Counted from the stretch's first letter, positions 47,340-56,827 are shown. The stretch is DNA of 64,000 bases from Granulicatella elegans ATCC 700633 (GCF_000162475.2 NZ_KI391971.1:480725-544724), one strand, 5' to 3'. Notes: generated from the sequence alone by a model not told the origin. Numbers and translations: made by a program.

Positions 47340-47858
47340 ATGCACGTTTGGATCGTAGTAGTAGCATTATTAGCTTTAGCAGTATTTTTCTTATTCATTT
47401 CATTGTTCTTAAAAGACAATCAATATGAAGATGAATTAGATGAATTAAGTGAAGGCTTATTAGAATTAAATCGAGAAGTGTATTCTTTAAAGAAAAAAAT
47501 TCAAGAGTTGGAAGGAACACCTATTTATCGTGCTCCTGTTGAGCATACTCCTCAACCTGAACCAGAATTTACATTTATTCCACAACCAGTAGTTGAGCCA
47601 GAACCAACTTTCACTCCAAGATTTGAAGAAAAAGAAGAGGAAGTTCAACCAGTATTTGAACCAACACCAACATTTACTGAACCAACTTTTTCACAACATG
47701 AAGAAGAGGAAGAAGAGTTACATAGTATCACTCGTAAACATATCTTGACTCTATTTAGTCATGGTGCTTCTTATGAAGAAATTGCCGAACAATTAAATGT
47801 TCCAGTTTCAACTGTTCAATTAGTAATTGATAGCTATTTTGAATCAGGATCACATTAA
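47340..47858 (+). CDS. Membrane-anchored protein with C-terminal HTH
   Basis: 172 residues. One N-terminal membrane helix (3-25), a short coiled coil (31-58), a Pro/Glu-rich linker of repeated EPTF-like pieces (65-125), and a C-terminal helix-turn-helix like sigma region 4 (ILTLFSHGASYEEIAEQLNV, then PVSTVQLVIDSYFE). The layout resembles SwrB/DUF6115 proteins. No motility genes are near, so the role is open. It lies 11 bp before the YceG-like gene. Confidence 0.75.
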   Translation: MHVWIVVVALLALAVFFLFISLFLKDNQYEDELDELSEGLLELNREVYSLKKKIQELEGTPIYRAPVEHTPQPEPEFTFIPQPVVEPEPTFTPRFEEKEEEVQPVFEPTPTFTEPTFSQHEEEEEELHSITRKHILTLFSHGASYEEIAEQLNVPVSTVQLVIDSYFESGSH

Positions 47859-47869
47859 GGAGGGGTAAT

Positions 47870-48316
47870 ATGAGTAAAACAAAATTTCGCTCTTTAGGTG
47901 TAGGTTTCCTTTTATCAGCAATTTTCTTAGCTTTAGCAACTGTGGCATGGCCATTTGTTCCTGAATCATTGAAAAGTCAATTAGATAGTGTTCATTTACC
48001 ATTAGTAACAGATACTGTTAAAACGACTGAAGAAACAACTGCAGCTACAACGCAAGCTACACAAACAACTGAAACAACTACTAAAACAACTGCTAAAGTT
48101 GCAGATAAACCTGTAACAATTACAGTTGAAAGTGGAGAAGTTTCAAGTGATGTTGCTCGTAAATTACAAGAAGCAGGAGTTATCACTGATTCTAAAGCAT
48201 TTGTAGATTATTTATTAGAAAATAATATTGCAGAAAATATTTTGGCAGGAACATTTGAAATCCAACCAAATAGTAGTTTTGAAGAAATTGCTCGGACAAT
48301 TGGAGCTTTACGTTAA
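47870..48316 (+). CDS. YceG/MltG-like N-terminal domain protein without catalytic domain
   Basis: 148 residues: one N-terminal membrane helix (11-31), a Thr-rich linker (45-78), and a C-terminal domain of about 65 residues (VTITVESGEVSSDVARKLQE..., AGTFEIQPNSSFEEIARTI) that matches the LysM-like N-terminal domain of MltG/YceG. The lytic transglycosylase domain is absent. It may be a peptidoglycan-binding regulator or anchor. GGAGG precedes the ATG. Confidence 0.78.
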   Translation: MSKTKFRSLGVGFLLSAIFLALATVAWPFVPESLKSQLDSVHLPLVTDTVKTTEETTAATTQATQTTETTTKTTAKVADKPVTITVESGEVSSDVARKLQEAGVITDSKAFVDYLLENNIAENILAGTFEIQPNSSFEEIARTIGALR

Positions 48317-48327
48317 TTTATAAAAAT

Positions 48328-48367
48328 AAGAGGTAGACACTTAAAATAGTGTTTACCTCTTTTCTTG
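48328..48367. terminator. Terminator between convergent genes
   Basis: AAGAGGTA-ACACT pairs with AGTGT-TACCTCTT (48328-48362), followed by T-rich DNA. Confidence 0.85.
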
Positions 48368-48369
48368 TT

Positions 48370-49272
48370 TTATATTGAAGATTTTTTCGCCCAGATTAGA
48401 TAACTAAATAAGACAAAAATTAAAATGGTTAAGCTAATGAGAATTTCGACAGTAACAAATAAATTCAATAGGGAATTTTGTATTATTCCTTGAGCCATTT
48501 TTAGGGAAGTTGCAGTAACAATGGTTGGGAATGTTAAAGCTGAAAATGCAGGTTGAAATCCATGTTTTAAGATATAAGGTAAACGACTTAAAACAAATAA
48601 GAAAAATACCTGAGATGCGATCATCATCATGATTAATCCCCATGTTGGCAACTGTTGTCCCCATACACGGACTAATGATGCTAGTAATAAGGAAAAAGGA
48701 GCACAATAGATTCCTTCTTGTCCTAATAATATTGTAGGAAGTGGCTTTTGCTTTAAATCTTTATAAATACGTGGGTATAAATAAAAGGTTAAGAGAAATC
48801 CAAATAGAATCGTTGCATAGGCTATTTGAATAATTCCTACAACTGGATAGGTTAAAGCAGCAACAGCAATTCCGACATATAAAACGGTCCAAGATGGCGT
48901 AGCATAAATTTTTTCTTTTGAAGTTAATAATTGAATTGTAAAATAAGTAATTAGTCCAATATCTAATAGGAATGAGAACCACCAAAGAACTTGTGCTAAT
49001 AGAGATACACTTGGAACTGTACGTAGAACATAAGTAGCTAAAATCATTCCTGCCATAGGGAAAGTAGCCATTCCTGATAAAACAGGTGGTTTCTTTAATT
49101 CTTGTTGGGCTTCTTTCCAATCTAGTAAATGTGTAACAAGAAAATAAATCCATAAGACTAGTCCCATGATACTTAATGTATGAGATAACTCAGGGATTGA
49201 GTCGGATATAAGATTTCCAGCGCCAGCTAACCCAAGAAGGCAACCAGAAAAGGCTAAAGGTAACTTTTTCAT
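48370..49272 (-). CDS. TDT-family (TehA-like) transporter
   Basis: 300 residues, ten predicted membrane helices, starting KKLPLAFSGCLLGLAGAGNL, the usual first helix of TehA/SLAC-type proteins. Family members are anion or dicarboxylate channels/exporters (tellurite resistance, malate uptake, sulfite export). ATG 49272 follows GGAGGATG; TTG 49284 overlaps the RBS. Its nearness to telA is suggestive but it is on the opposite strand. Confidence 0.82.
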   Translation of the reverse strand: MKKLPLAFSGCLLGLAGAGNLISDSIPELSHTLSIMGLVLWIYFLVTHLLDWKEAQQELKKPPVLSGMATFPMAGMILATYVLRTVPSVSLLAQVLWWFSFLLDIGLITYFTIQLLTSKEKIYATPSWTVLYVGIAVAALTYPVVGIIQIAYATILFGFLLTFYLYPRIYKDLKQKPLPTILLGQEGIYCAPFSLLLASLVRVWGQQLPTWGLIMMMIASQVFFLFVLSRLPYILKHGFQPAFSALTFPTIVTATSLKMAQGIIQNSLLNLFVTVEILISLTILIFVLFSYLIWAKKSSI

Positions 49273-49297
49273 AACATCCTCCAATAAACTTTTTATG

Positions 49298-49309
49298 AAA
49301 AGTATATCA
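49298..49309 (-). promoter_or_regulatory. Extended -10 of the TDT transporter gene
   Basis: Minus-strand TGA-TATACT (TATACT at 49301-49306); no convincing -35. Confidence 0.4.
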
Positions 49310-49434
49310 CAAAATAGAATGCAGGAACATTTAAATTTGTAACTTTCTTAAAAAGAGAGTGATTAAAAATCCATTTTATTTCGTTAAATTATTTTAAAAT
49401 CTGATAGATTTATTATTAAACCAATTCTAAATTA

Positions 49435-49443
49435 TGCTATAAT
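49435..49443 (+). promoter_or_regulatory. Extended -10 promoter of the class B PBP gene
   Basis: TGC-TATAAT (49435-49443), 35 bp before the ATG; a weak TTAAAC lies 16 bp upstream of the -10. Confidence 0.55.
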
Positions 49444-49477
49444 GGAGCAGTGAATATTAAAAGATGGATGTGAATAC

Positions 49478-51718
49478 ATGATTAACAAAAGAAAAAATCG
49501 TCCTATAAAGAAAAAATCACATATTCCATTTCGATTAAATTTATTATTTTTTATTGTGTTTTTTTCTTTTATGGCATTAATCGGACGATTAGCGTATGTT
49601 CAATTAGTCAAAGGGGATGATTTCATCGCCTTAGTGAAACGTACAGAAACTTCTACTGCAAAAAAAGCAGTTCCAAGGGGTTCTATTTATGATAGTAAAG
49701 GAAAAGTTTTAGTAGGAAATAAACCAAAATTAGCAGTGAACTATACACGTTCGTCAGATGCTACAACAGCAAGTATGTTGGAAACCGCTAAAAAATTAAC
49801 GGAGTTTATTACAGTAGATACTAGTAAATTAAGAGAGAGAGATTTAAAAGATTATTGGTTTGCAACTCATCCGGAGGAAGCTAGTAAGCTATTAACAGCA
49901 GAAGAGAAAAAGAAAGCATCCAAAGAAGGCTTATCGAATAGTAAGACTTATGAGATGCAGTTAGATCATATTACAGAAGAACAAATCAATTATTCTGATA
50001 GTGAAAAACAAGCAATTGCTATTTTTACGAAGATGAATAGTGCCTATGCCTTATCAACCGTTACGATTAAAAATGATTCTGTAACAGAACAAGAAGTTGC
50101 TCGTATTAGTGAACGTCTTGGAGAGTTAAAAGGGATTGACATTGATTCAGATTGGGATCGTGAATACCCAATGGGAGATATGTTGAAGACAATTCTAGGT
50201 TCTGTATCTTCTGAAACAACAGGTTTACCTTCTGATAGAGTGCGTTCTTTATTAACTCTAGGGTATTCATTAAATGATCGTGTAGGTACAAGTTATTTAG
50301 AAGAACAATATGAATCAGTTTTAAGTGGAACAGAAACAGTGGTTCAAAGCCAAACGAATAATCGTGGAGAAGTGGTTAACCACGAAGAACGTTATGGTGG
50401 AAAAGCTGGTTCCAATTTAGTGATGACAATTGATACGGATTTTCAAAAGAAATTGGAAGATATTGTTACTAAAGCTGTAGAAGGATTATCAGATGCCACT
50501 GCAGACCGAGTGTATGTTGTTGCAATGAATCCAAAATCCGGAGATGTTTTAGGAATTACTGGTAAAAAGAAAAAATATAATGAAAATTATCAAGTAACTG
50601 GAATTGAAGATGATGCCTTAGGAGCTATTAATGGTGCCTTTGGGATGGGGTCAGCTGTAAAAGCGGCAACAGTTATTTCTGGATATATGGATGGAGTTAT
50701 TACAAGAGAAGATAATACGATTGTCGATGAACCAATTGAGTTTGAAGCTTCTAAACCGAAAAGTTCTGTATTCAACCGTAATGGTAGTATTCCTGTAACA
50801 GATTTAGATGCGATTGAGCGTTCTTCTAACGTTTATATGATTAAGTTAGCCATGAGAATGGGTGGACAATATGAGTATAAAAAAGGTGGAAAATTAAATA
50901 TTAATCTTAACGTATTTGATAAATTACGTGAGTATTATGCCCAATTTGGTTTAGGGGTTCGTACAGGAATTGACTTACCTAATGAAGGAAAAGGATATAA
51001 TGGTGGTACAGGTGCTGCCTTCTCTGCACTGGACTTTGCGTTCGGTCAGTTTGACTTATATACGCCATTACAATTAGCTCAATATATGGCTACTATTGCC
51101 AATGGAGGAACACGTATTGCACCTCGTTTAGTAAAAGAAATTCATTCAACAGGTAAAGATGGAGGAATTGGTGATTTAGAGACAGTTGTTCCAACAAAAA
51201 TTATGAATTCTCTCCAAGTAGAAGCAGGATTAATTGATCATATTAAAGAGGGATTATATCGTGTAACGCATGGAGCAAACGGAACTTCAGCTTATACATT
51301 TAGAAATTATACGCCTTCTGTTTCTGGTAAAACAGGTACAGTAGAAGCGTTCTACGATGGACCATTACCACAATTTAAACAAAAGGAAGTAGAGAACTCT
51401 ACATTTGCTTCTTATGCTCCTTCTGATAATCCTGAAATTGTTGTATCAGTAGTTGCACCATATTTTTCAAATGGAATTCCTGGAGACTTTGCAGCTGGAA
51501 TTACAAAACAAGTGTATGATGCATACTTCCACCAAGAAAGTTCAACTTCATCAACAAATTCTACAACTGCTAATGGACAAACAAATACTCAAGCAGGAAA
51601 TCGTCCAGCACAACAAGCAGCGAATGCACAAGTCCAACAAAATACTCAAGCTGCAACAGTACGACAACAACAAAATACGACTGTTCCTGTAGCTCCAGTA
51701 AGAAGACAAGGACAATAA
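49478..51718 (+). CDS. Elongation-type class B penicillin-binding protein (PBP2b/PbpA-like)
   Basis: 746 residues. A basic cytoplasmic tail and one membrane helix (20-45) precede the pedestal domain (PRGSIYDSKGKVLVGN) and a transpeptidase domain with S-x-x-K (GSAVKAATV), S-x-N (RSSNVYM) and K-T-G (SGKTGTVEA). The last 65 residues are low-complexity Ser/Thr/Asn/Gln/Ala. It is the second class B PBP here, and by similarity serves side-wall growth. It is a usual target of beta-lactam resistance mutations. Terminators bound it, so it is monocistronic. Confidence 0.93.
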   Translation: MINKRKNRPIKKKSHIPFRLNLLFFIVFFSFMALIGRLAYVQLVKGDDFIALVKRTETSTAKKAVPRGSIYDSKGKVLVGNKPKLAVNYTRSSDATTASMLETAKKLTEFITVDTSKLRERDLKDYWFATHPEEASKLLTAEEKKKASKEGLSNSKTYEMQLDHITEEQINYSDSEKQAIAIFTKMNSAYALSTVTIKNDSVTEQEVARISERLGELKGIDIDSDWDREYPMGDMLKTILGSVSSETTGLPSDRVRSLLTLGYSLNDRVGTSYLEEQYESVLSGTETVVQSQTNNRGEVVNHEERYGGKAGSNLVMTIDTDFQKKLEDIVTKAVEGLSDATADRVYVVAMNPKSGDVLGITGKKKKYNENYQVTGIEDDALGAINGAFGMGSAVKAATVISGYMDGVITREDNTIVDEPIEFEASKPKSSVFNRNGSIPVTDLDAIERSSNVYMIKLAMRMGGQYEYKKGGKLNINLNVFDKLREYYAQFGLGVRTGIDLPNEGKGYNGGTGAAFSALDFAFGQFDLYTPLQLAQYMATIANGGTRIAPRLVKEIHSTGKDGGIGDLETVVPTKIMNSLQVEAGLIDHIKEGLYRVTHGANGTSAYTFRNYTPSVSGKTGTVEAFYDGPLPQFKQKEVENSTFASYAPSDNPEIVVSVVAPYFSNGIPGDFAAGITKQVYDAYFHQESSTSSTNSTTANGQTNTQAGNRPAQQAANAQVQQNTQAATVRQQQNTTVPVAPVRRQGQ

Positions 51719-51723
51719 TCAAT

Positions 51724-51759
51724 AAAAAAGGTTTTTGAGTTTTCAAAAGCCTTTTTTTA
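51724..51759 (+). terminator. PBP gene terminator
   Basis: AAAAAAGG-TTTTGA pairs with TCAAAA-CCTTTTTTT (51724-51758). Confidence 0.85.
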
Positions 51760-51787
51760 TTGATAAAATGAATAGACAAGATATAAT
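51760..51787 (+). promoter_or_regulatory. Nudix gene promoter
   Basis: TTGATA (51760-51765), 16 bp, TATAAT (51782-51787), directly after the terminator and 20 bp before the start. Confidence 0.7.
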
Positions 51788-51807
51788 ACTATTAAGGAGG
51801 CGTGATT

Positions 51808-52347
51808 ATGAATGATTTTACAGAAGTAACCGTACAAAAAGAAGTGAAGTACAAAGGTGGTATTTTTACAGTTGAACACCATGTAGTCTCTCTTCCAAAT
51901 GGAAAACAATCAACGAGAGACATCGTATTACATAATGGAGCAGTAGCAGTTCTTGTTGTTCATGTGGGAAAGATTTTATTAGTACGTCAATATCGCAAAG
52001 CTATTGAAGCTCATACATTAGAAATTCCAGCAGGTAAATTAGACCACGATGGAGAAAGCCCATTAGAAGCCGCAAAAAGAGAGTTAGAAGAAGAAGCGCA
52101 ATTAAGTGCAAATGAATGGAAAAAAGTAGTTGATTTAGTACCAACTCCTGGATATTGTAATGAAAAAATTCATCTTTATGAAGCAAAAGGAATTCAGCAT
52201 TTAGAAAATGCAGCACCATTAGATGAAGATGAATTTGTTTCAATTGAGTGGATTCCAGTGGAAGAAGTGATTCAGAAAATCCATAATGGAGAAATCACGG
52301 ATGCCAAAACGATTATTGCTGTTCAATATGCAGCATTGCATCAATAG
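51808..52347 (+). CDS. Nudix hydrolase, ADP-ribose pyrophosphatase type
   Basis: 179 residues. The Nudix box reads G-x5-E-x7-REL-x-EE-A-x-L (GKLDHDGESPLEAAKRELEE, then EAQL), near residues 75-98. The upstream IPAGK and the following PTPGYCNEKIHLYEA are typical of the ADP-ribose pyrophosphatase (NudF) group, which splits ADP-ribose to AMP and ribose 5-phosphate. ATG 51808 has ideal spacing from AAGGAGG; GTG 51802 does not. Confidence 0.92.
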   Translation: MNDFTEVTVQKEVKYKGGIFTVEHHVVSLPNGKQSTRDIVLHNGAVAVLVVHVGKILLVRQYRKAIEAHTLEIPAGKLDHDGESPLEAAKRELEEEAQLSANEWKKVVDLVPTPGYCNEKIHLYEAKGIQHLENAAPLDEDEFVSIEWIPVEEVIQKIHNGEITDAKTIIAVQYAALHQ

Positions 52348-52355
52348 GAGAAAAT

Positions 52356-52565
52356 ATGTCGAAAGAACCATTATTAACGCGAAAAGCTTTGAGAGAACAT
52401 GTAGTAGAGCAAAAAAGGTCTCAAAATAGTGAAGAGATTGAATGGAATGATTCACCAGTTCCTAAAAAGCCTTTTTTAGAAAGATATAATCGCTTTTTAA
52501 CGATTTGGATGATTGCGATGATTGTACTGATTATTGTAGCAATCGGAGTTCAAATCTTCTTATAA
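52356..52565 (+). CDS. Small single-pass membrane protein
   Basis: 69 residues: a charged cytoplasmic N-terminal half and one C-terminal membrane helix (about 49-68), a tail-anchored layout. AGGAG lies properly before the ATG, and the gene starts 8 bp after the Nudix stop, so it is in the same operon. I do not recognise the family. Confidence 0.75.
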   Translation: MSKEPLLTRKALREHVVEQKRSQNSEEIEWNDSPVPKKPFLERYNRFLTIWMIAMIVLIIVAIGVQIFL

Positions 52566-52609
52566 AATGATGGAAATATTAGATTCTAATTTAGAACATC
52601 ATTTAAGGC

Positions 52610-52638
52610 TAGACAATTTATAAGAGCTTTGATAAAAT
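52610..52638 (+). promoter_or_regulatory. pheST promoter
   Basis: TAGACA (52610-52615), 17 bp, TAAAAT (52633-52638), upstream of the T-box leader. Confidence 0.6.
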
Positions 52639-52659
52639 AACACATATATTTAAAGACAT

Positions 52660-52894
52660 TGATGGAAAAGGGTTTTAGAAAATTTCATTATTAGGGAGAA
52701 AGGTCAGCGACTGAAAGCCTTTCATGAAAATCTACAACTTTTCACTTCCGAAGTCGCCATTGGGATTCGATAAGATGAATAATGGATCGGTTCGTTACCG
52801 TTAATAACGCCGAGTGCCTGCAATGCAGGAATGAGGGTGGTACCGCGATAAAGTTCGTCCCTTACAATTTTTAGGAATTGTAAGGGACTTTTTG
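52660..52894 (+). promoter_or_regulatory. T-box riboswitch (tRNA-Phe) of pheST
   Basis: The conserved T-box GGGTGGTACCGCG is at 52835-52847. The competing intrinsic terminator GTCCCTTACAATT/AATTGTAAGGGAC (52857-52888) is followed by a T run. Stem I is built around CGACT/AGTCG (from about 52709 to 52755). A TTC triplet at 52766-52768 is a plausible Phe specifier, but the loop assignment is by eye. Uncharged tRNA-Phe would favour the antiterminator and switch on pheST. This fills the 360-bp gap before pheS. Confidence 0.92.
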
Positions 52895-52925
52895 TTTATT
52901 AAAATGATTTATAGGAGGAAACAAA

Positions 52926-53975
52926 ATGAATTTAGCAGAAATGAAACAACAATTTGATGCGATTCGTCAAGATGTATTAGCTGCATTAGAAACCGTTCAA
53001 ACTTTAAAAGAAGTTGAACAAATTCGTGTGCAACAATTAGGAAAAAAAGGACCTATTACGGAAGTTTTAAAAAATATTAAAAATATCGTTCCTGAAGAAC
53101 GTCCACAAGTAGGAGCTTTAGCAAACGAATTACGTAGTGTGATTGAAGAAAAAATTGCTAGTATTAAAGCAGACTTAGAAGCAAAAGCATTAGTAGAATC
53201 TTTACGTAAAGAAACAATCGATGTTACTATGCCAGGTCGTCCAATGACAGTCGGTACAAAACACGTATTAAGTCACGTTAGTGATGAAGTGGAAGATTTT
53301 TTCATTGGATTAGGATATCAAGTAGTAGAAGGTCCAGAAGTAGAATCAGATCACTATAACTTCGAAATGATGAACTTACCAAAAGATCATCCTGCTCGTG
53401 ATATGCAAGATACATTTTATATTACACCTGAGTATTTATTACGTACGCAAACTTCACCAGTTCAAGCAAGAACGATGGAAAAACATGATTTCTCTAAAGG
53501 ACCATTAAAAATGATTAGTCCAGGGCGTGTATTTAGACGTGATAATGATGATGCAACTCACTCCCATCAATTCTATCAAATCGAAGGATTAGTAATTGAT
53601 AAACATATTACAATGGCAGACTTAAAAGGAACATTAGCTGCATTTGCCAAAGAGTTATTTGGTCAAGAGCGTGAAGTTCGCCTACGTCCAAGTTACTTCC
53701 CATTTACGGAGCCTTCTTTAGAAGTAGATATTACCTGTTTCAAATGTGGTGGACAAGGTTGTTCAATTTGTAAAGGAACAGGTTGGATTGAAATTTTAGG
53801 TTCTGGAATGGTTCACCCGAATGTATTAGAAGCTGCTGGAGTGGATTCAAGCGTTTATGGTGGATTTGCCTTTGGATTAGGACAAGACCGTATTGCAATG
53901 TTGAAATATGGAATCGAAGATATTCGTTCACTTTATACGAATGATGTTCGTTTCTTAAATCAATTTACGAAGTAA
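52926..53975 (+). CDS. pheS: Phenylalanyl-tRNA synthetase alpha subunit
   Basis: 349 residues. An N-terminal coiled coil (1-85) is followed by the class II catalytic core with motif 2 ([19 protein letters not shown], 19 residues) and motif 3 ([18 protein letters not shown]). A four-Cys insert ([16 protein letters not shown] near 275), of the zinc-knuckle type, is present. It forms an alpha2-beta2 enzyme with PheT. TAGGAGG precedes the ATG. Confidence 0.97.
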   Translation: MNLAEMKQQFDAIRQDVLAALETVQTLKEVEQIRVQQLGKKGPITEVLKNIKNIVPEERPQVGALANELRSVIEEKIASIKADLEAKALVESLRKETIDVTMPGRPMTVGTKHVLSHVSDEVEDFFIGLGYQVVEGPEVESDHYNFEMMNLPKDHPARDMQDTFYITPEYLLRTQTSPVQARTMEKHDFSKGPLKMISPGRVFRRDNDDATHSHQFYQIEGLVIDKHITMADLKGTLAAFAKELFGQEREVRLRPSYFPFTEPSLEVDITCFKCGGQGCSICKGTGWIEILGSGMVHPNVLEAAGVDSSVYGGFAFGLGQDRIAMLKYGIEDIRSLYTNDVRFLNQFTK

Positions 53976-53987
53976 GGAGAAGAGAAT

Positions 53988-56408
53988 ATGAAATTATCGT
54001 ATGAATGGTTAAATGAATATTTAGATTTAAGTTCAATTACTCCTCAAGAATTAGGGGAAAAAATGTCACGTACTGGGATTGAGGTAGATAGTGTATCTGT
54101 TCCAGGTGAAGGACTAAGTGGTTTAGTCGTAGGTCGTGCATTAGAAGTAGTGGATCATCCAGATTCAGATCATTTACATGTCGTAACCGTAGATGTTGCT
54201 GAAGAAGAACCATTACAAATTGTTTGTGGTGCACCAAATATTGCTAAAGGACAAAAAATTATCGTAGCAACTCATGGAGCACGTATTGCTGGTGGTCATA
54301 AAATTAAGCGTGGAAAATTAAGAGGAGTCGTATCTCAAGGGATGATTTGTTCTCTTCAAGAGTTAGGATTACCTTCTTCATTAGTACCAAAAGAATATGA
54401 GCAAGGCATTTATGTATTTGAAGATGATGCGATTGAAGTTGGAATGGATGCTGTTAAAGCATTAGCATTAGATAGTGCGATTGTGGAATTAGATATTACA
54501 GCTAACCGTGCAGATGCTTTAAGTATAAGAGGTTCTGTTCATGAAATTGGTGCTATTTATAATTTAGAAAATACATTAACACCAGATGAATTTTTAGAAG
54601 GAGGTTCGTCTTCATTAGATCCATGGATGACAGTATCGGTTGAAGATGAAGTAGATACTCCAGCTTATCACTTACAAATTATTAAAAATGTGACCGTAAA
54701 ACCAAGTCCACAATGGATGCAAAATCGATTAATTGCAGCAGGTGTTCGTCCAATTAATAATATCGTTGACGTTACAAACTATGTTTTAATGGAATATGGA
54801 CAACCATTACATGCATTTGATTATGATCGTTTAAATTCAAAACAAATTCATGTTCGTCGTGCAAAAGAGTGCGAAACATTAGTAACATTAGATGGTGTTG
54901 AACGTACATTAAGTAATGAAATTGTCATTACAGATGGAGAAAAACCAGTTGCCTTAGCTGGTGTAATGGGTGGATTAGATTCAGAAATTATTGAAACTAC
55001 AACGACTGTTGCATTAGAATCAGCATTATTTGAGCCAAAAGCGATTCGTTTAGCTTCTCAAAAACATAATTTAAGAAGTGAATCAAGTAGCCGTTTTGAA
55101 AAAGGAATTAATAAAGCGACAATTTTACAAGCTGGTAAGAGAGCTGCAGCATTAATTGCTGAATTAGGAGATGGTGAAGTAGTTGAAGGAGTTGCTTCTG
55201 CGCAATCACTAACATTAGAGTTACCAGTTGTTTCAATTTCATTAGAACGCTTAAATCATGTTTTAGGAACTAGCCTTTCAACAGAAGAAGTATTACAAGT
55301 ATTTAAACAATTAGCTTATCCTACAAAAGAAGAAGAAGGAGTATTCCATGTGACAGTTCCTGCTTGGAGATTTGATATTTCAATTGAAGCAGATTTAGTG
55401 GAAGAAGTAGGACGTATTTATGGATATGATAAAATTCCTTCTACATTACCAACAACTGCAAGTACACAAGGTGGATTAACTGAGAAACAACGCTTTGTTC
55501 GTTGGACTCGTCAATTTATGCAAGGAGCAGGCTTATCTCAATCGTACTCTTATGCGTTAACAACTCCTGAAAAATCTCATTGGTTTACAGTAGAAGAAAG
55601 ACCAAGTATTCGTTTAGACTTACCGATGAGTGAAGAAAGAAGTGAATTAAGACAGTCAATGTTACCAAGTTTATTGGAAGCATTACAATATAATGTCGCT
55701 CGTTCACAACAAAATGTTCGTTTATTTGAAGTAGGGAAAGTATTCTCTATTGGTAAAGACGGTTCTGAAGATTTCCAGGAAAGAGAAGTGATTGGAGCTG
55801 CAGTAACAGGAGAATGGGGTCATGCTTCATGGCAATCACCAGCACAACCTGTTGATTTCTTCGCATTAAAAGGAGTATTAGAAGCTTATTTTGCAGAATT
55901 AAACTGTAGTGATCGTATTCGTTTTGTTGCAACAGATGCGATTGGGCAATTACATCCAGGTCAAACAGCTTATATTTATTTAGGCGAAGAATTAATTGGA
56001 TTTATTGGAAAAATTCATCCAGTGATTCAAAAAGAATTAGATTTATCAGATACATTTGTATTTGAATTATTAGTGGAACCTTTATTAGCAGAAGGATTAC
56101 AAGAACGTGTGATTCAATCTGTACCAAAATTCCCATCAATGACACGTGATATTGCGTTATTAGTTCCTGTATCAATGGCGCATGCAACATTAGAAGCAGT
56201 CATTAAAGAACAGGCTGGTCAATATTTACAATCAGTTACTTTATTCGACGTTTATAAAGGAGAGCATGTACAAGAAGGGTATCAATCATTAGCTTATTCG
56301 ATTCGTTTCTTAAATAAAGAAGCTACTTTACAAGAGGAAGAAATTAAACAAGCAATGGATCGTATCCAAACAGCCTTAGTTGCATTGGATGATGTAACTA
56401 TTCGATAA
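53988..56408 (+). CDS. pheT: Phenylalanyl-tRNA synthetase beta subunit
   Basis: 806 residues, full length. It has an N-terminal OB-fold tRNA-binding domain (about 40-150), B3/B4 editing domain (about 205-390; TLDGVERTL, LAGVMGGLDSEI), B5 domain, catalytic-like core and a C-terminal ferredoxin-like anticodon-binding domain (PKFPSMTRDIALLVP). The stop at 56406 is 8 bp before the next structured repeat, whose inner hairpin looks like the terminator. Confidence 0.97.
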   Translation: MKLSYEWLNEYLDLSSITPQELGEKMSRTGIEVDSVSVPGEGLSGLVVGRALEVVDHPDSDHLHVVTVDVAEEEPLQIVCGAPNIAKGQKIIVATHGARIAGGHKIKRGKLRGVVSQGMICSLQELGLPSSLVPKEYEQGIYVFEDDAIEVGMDAVKALALDSAIVELDITANRADALSIRGSVHEIGAIYNLENTLTPDEFLEGGSSSLDPWMTVSVEDEVDTPAYHLQIIKNVTVKPSPQWMQNRLIAAGVRPINNIVDVTNYVLMEYGQPLHAFDYDRLNSKQIHVRRAKECETLVTLDGVERTLSNEIVITDGEKPVALAGVMGGLDSEIIETTTTVALESALFEPKAIRLASQKHNLRSESSSRFEKGINKATILQAGKRAAALIAELGDGEVVEGVASAQSLTLELPVVSISLERLNHVLGTSLSTEEVLQVFKQLAYPTKEEEGVFHVTVPAWRFDISIEADLVEEVGRIYGYDKIPSTLPTTASTQGGLTEKQRFVRWTRQFMQGAGLSQSYSYALTTPEKSHWFTVEERPSIRLDLPMSEERSELRQSMLPSLLEALQYNVARSQQNVRLFEVGKVFSIGKDGSEDFQEREVIGAAVTGEWGHASWQSPAQPVDFFALKGVLEAYFAELNCSDRIRFVATDAIGQLHPGQTAYIYLGEELIGFIGKIHPVIQKELDLSDTFVFELLVEPLLAEGLQERVIQSVPKFPSMTRDIALLVPVSMAHATLEAVIKEQAGQYLQSVTLFDVYKGEHVQEGYQSLAYSIRFLNKEATLQEEEIKQAMDRIQTALVALDDVTIR

Positions 56409-56416
56409 GGCGCTAC

Positions 56417-56578
56417 GGAATAAAAGAACTTTTCTTGAATAGCAAGGACGCCAGCAGCCTCGCTCTGCGAGTCTCATGGCTAAAATTCGAGCCTAGGTCT
56501 CGAATTTTCCTAAAACAAAAAAATCCAGTTTTAACTGGATTTTTTTGTGTTTGCTATTAAGAAAAGTTCTTTTATTCC
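56417..56578 (+). repeat. Structured interspersed repeat, copy G
   Basis: 162 bp. Outer arms share a perfect 20 bp (GGAATAAAAGAACTTTTCTT), then AATAGCAA/TTGCTATT beyond one bulged G. Core: GCCA...TGGC around CTCGC-tct-GCGAG; AAAATTCGAG-cctaggt-CTCGAATTTT. The third hairpin, AAATCCAGTT/AACTGGATTT with flanking A and T runs, is a classic terminator. Homology with copy H extends past the arms: CGCTAC on the left, and on the right CTC then GCTTG and AACG, each separated by a variable base. Confidence 0.93.
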
Positions 56579-56774
56579 TCCGCTTGTAACGTTAAAAACA
56601 AAAAAATTTCTTGAATAAAAAATATTTTTCGGCCTTTTTTCGTATATAAAGAGTGAAATGTAATTTCAAAAAATAGAGAGAGGACGAAATAATATGAAGG
56701 TACGAATATAATGAAATAATCGAAAAGTATACTCTATACAAGGTTAATTAAATAAAAATTTAAAACATTTAAAC

Positions 56775-56803
56775 TTGTTTTTGTGCGTTACTTTGAATAT
56801 AAT
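56775..56803 (+). promoter_or_regulatory. abiE promoter
   Basis: TTGTTT (56775-56780), 17 bp, TATAAT (56798-56803), 24 bp before the GTG start. AbiEi antitoxins repress their own promoter through paired inverted repeats; AT-rich half-sites such as AAATTTAAAACATTTAAA (56755-56773) just upstream are candidates. The DNA from 56579 to 56774 holds no gene; a possible RBS-ATG remnant lies at 56678-56711. Confidence 0.65.
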
Positions 56804-56827
56804 AAAGCACAAAAGGAAGTGGTAGCA

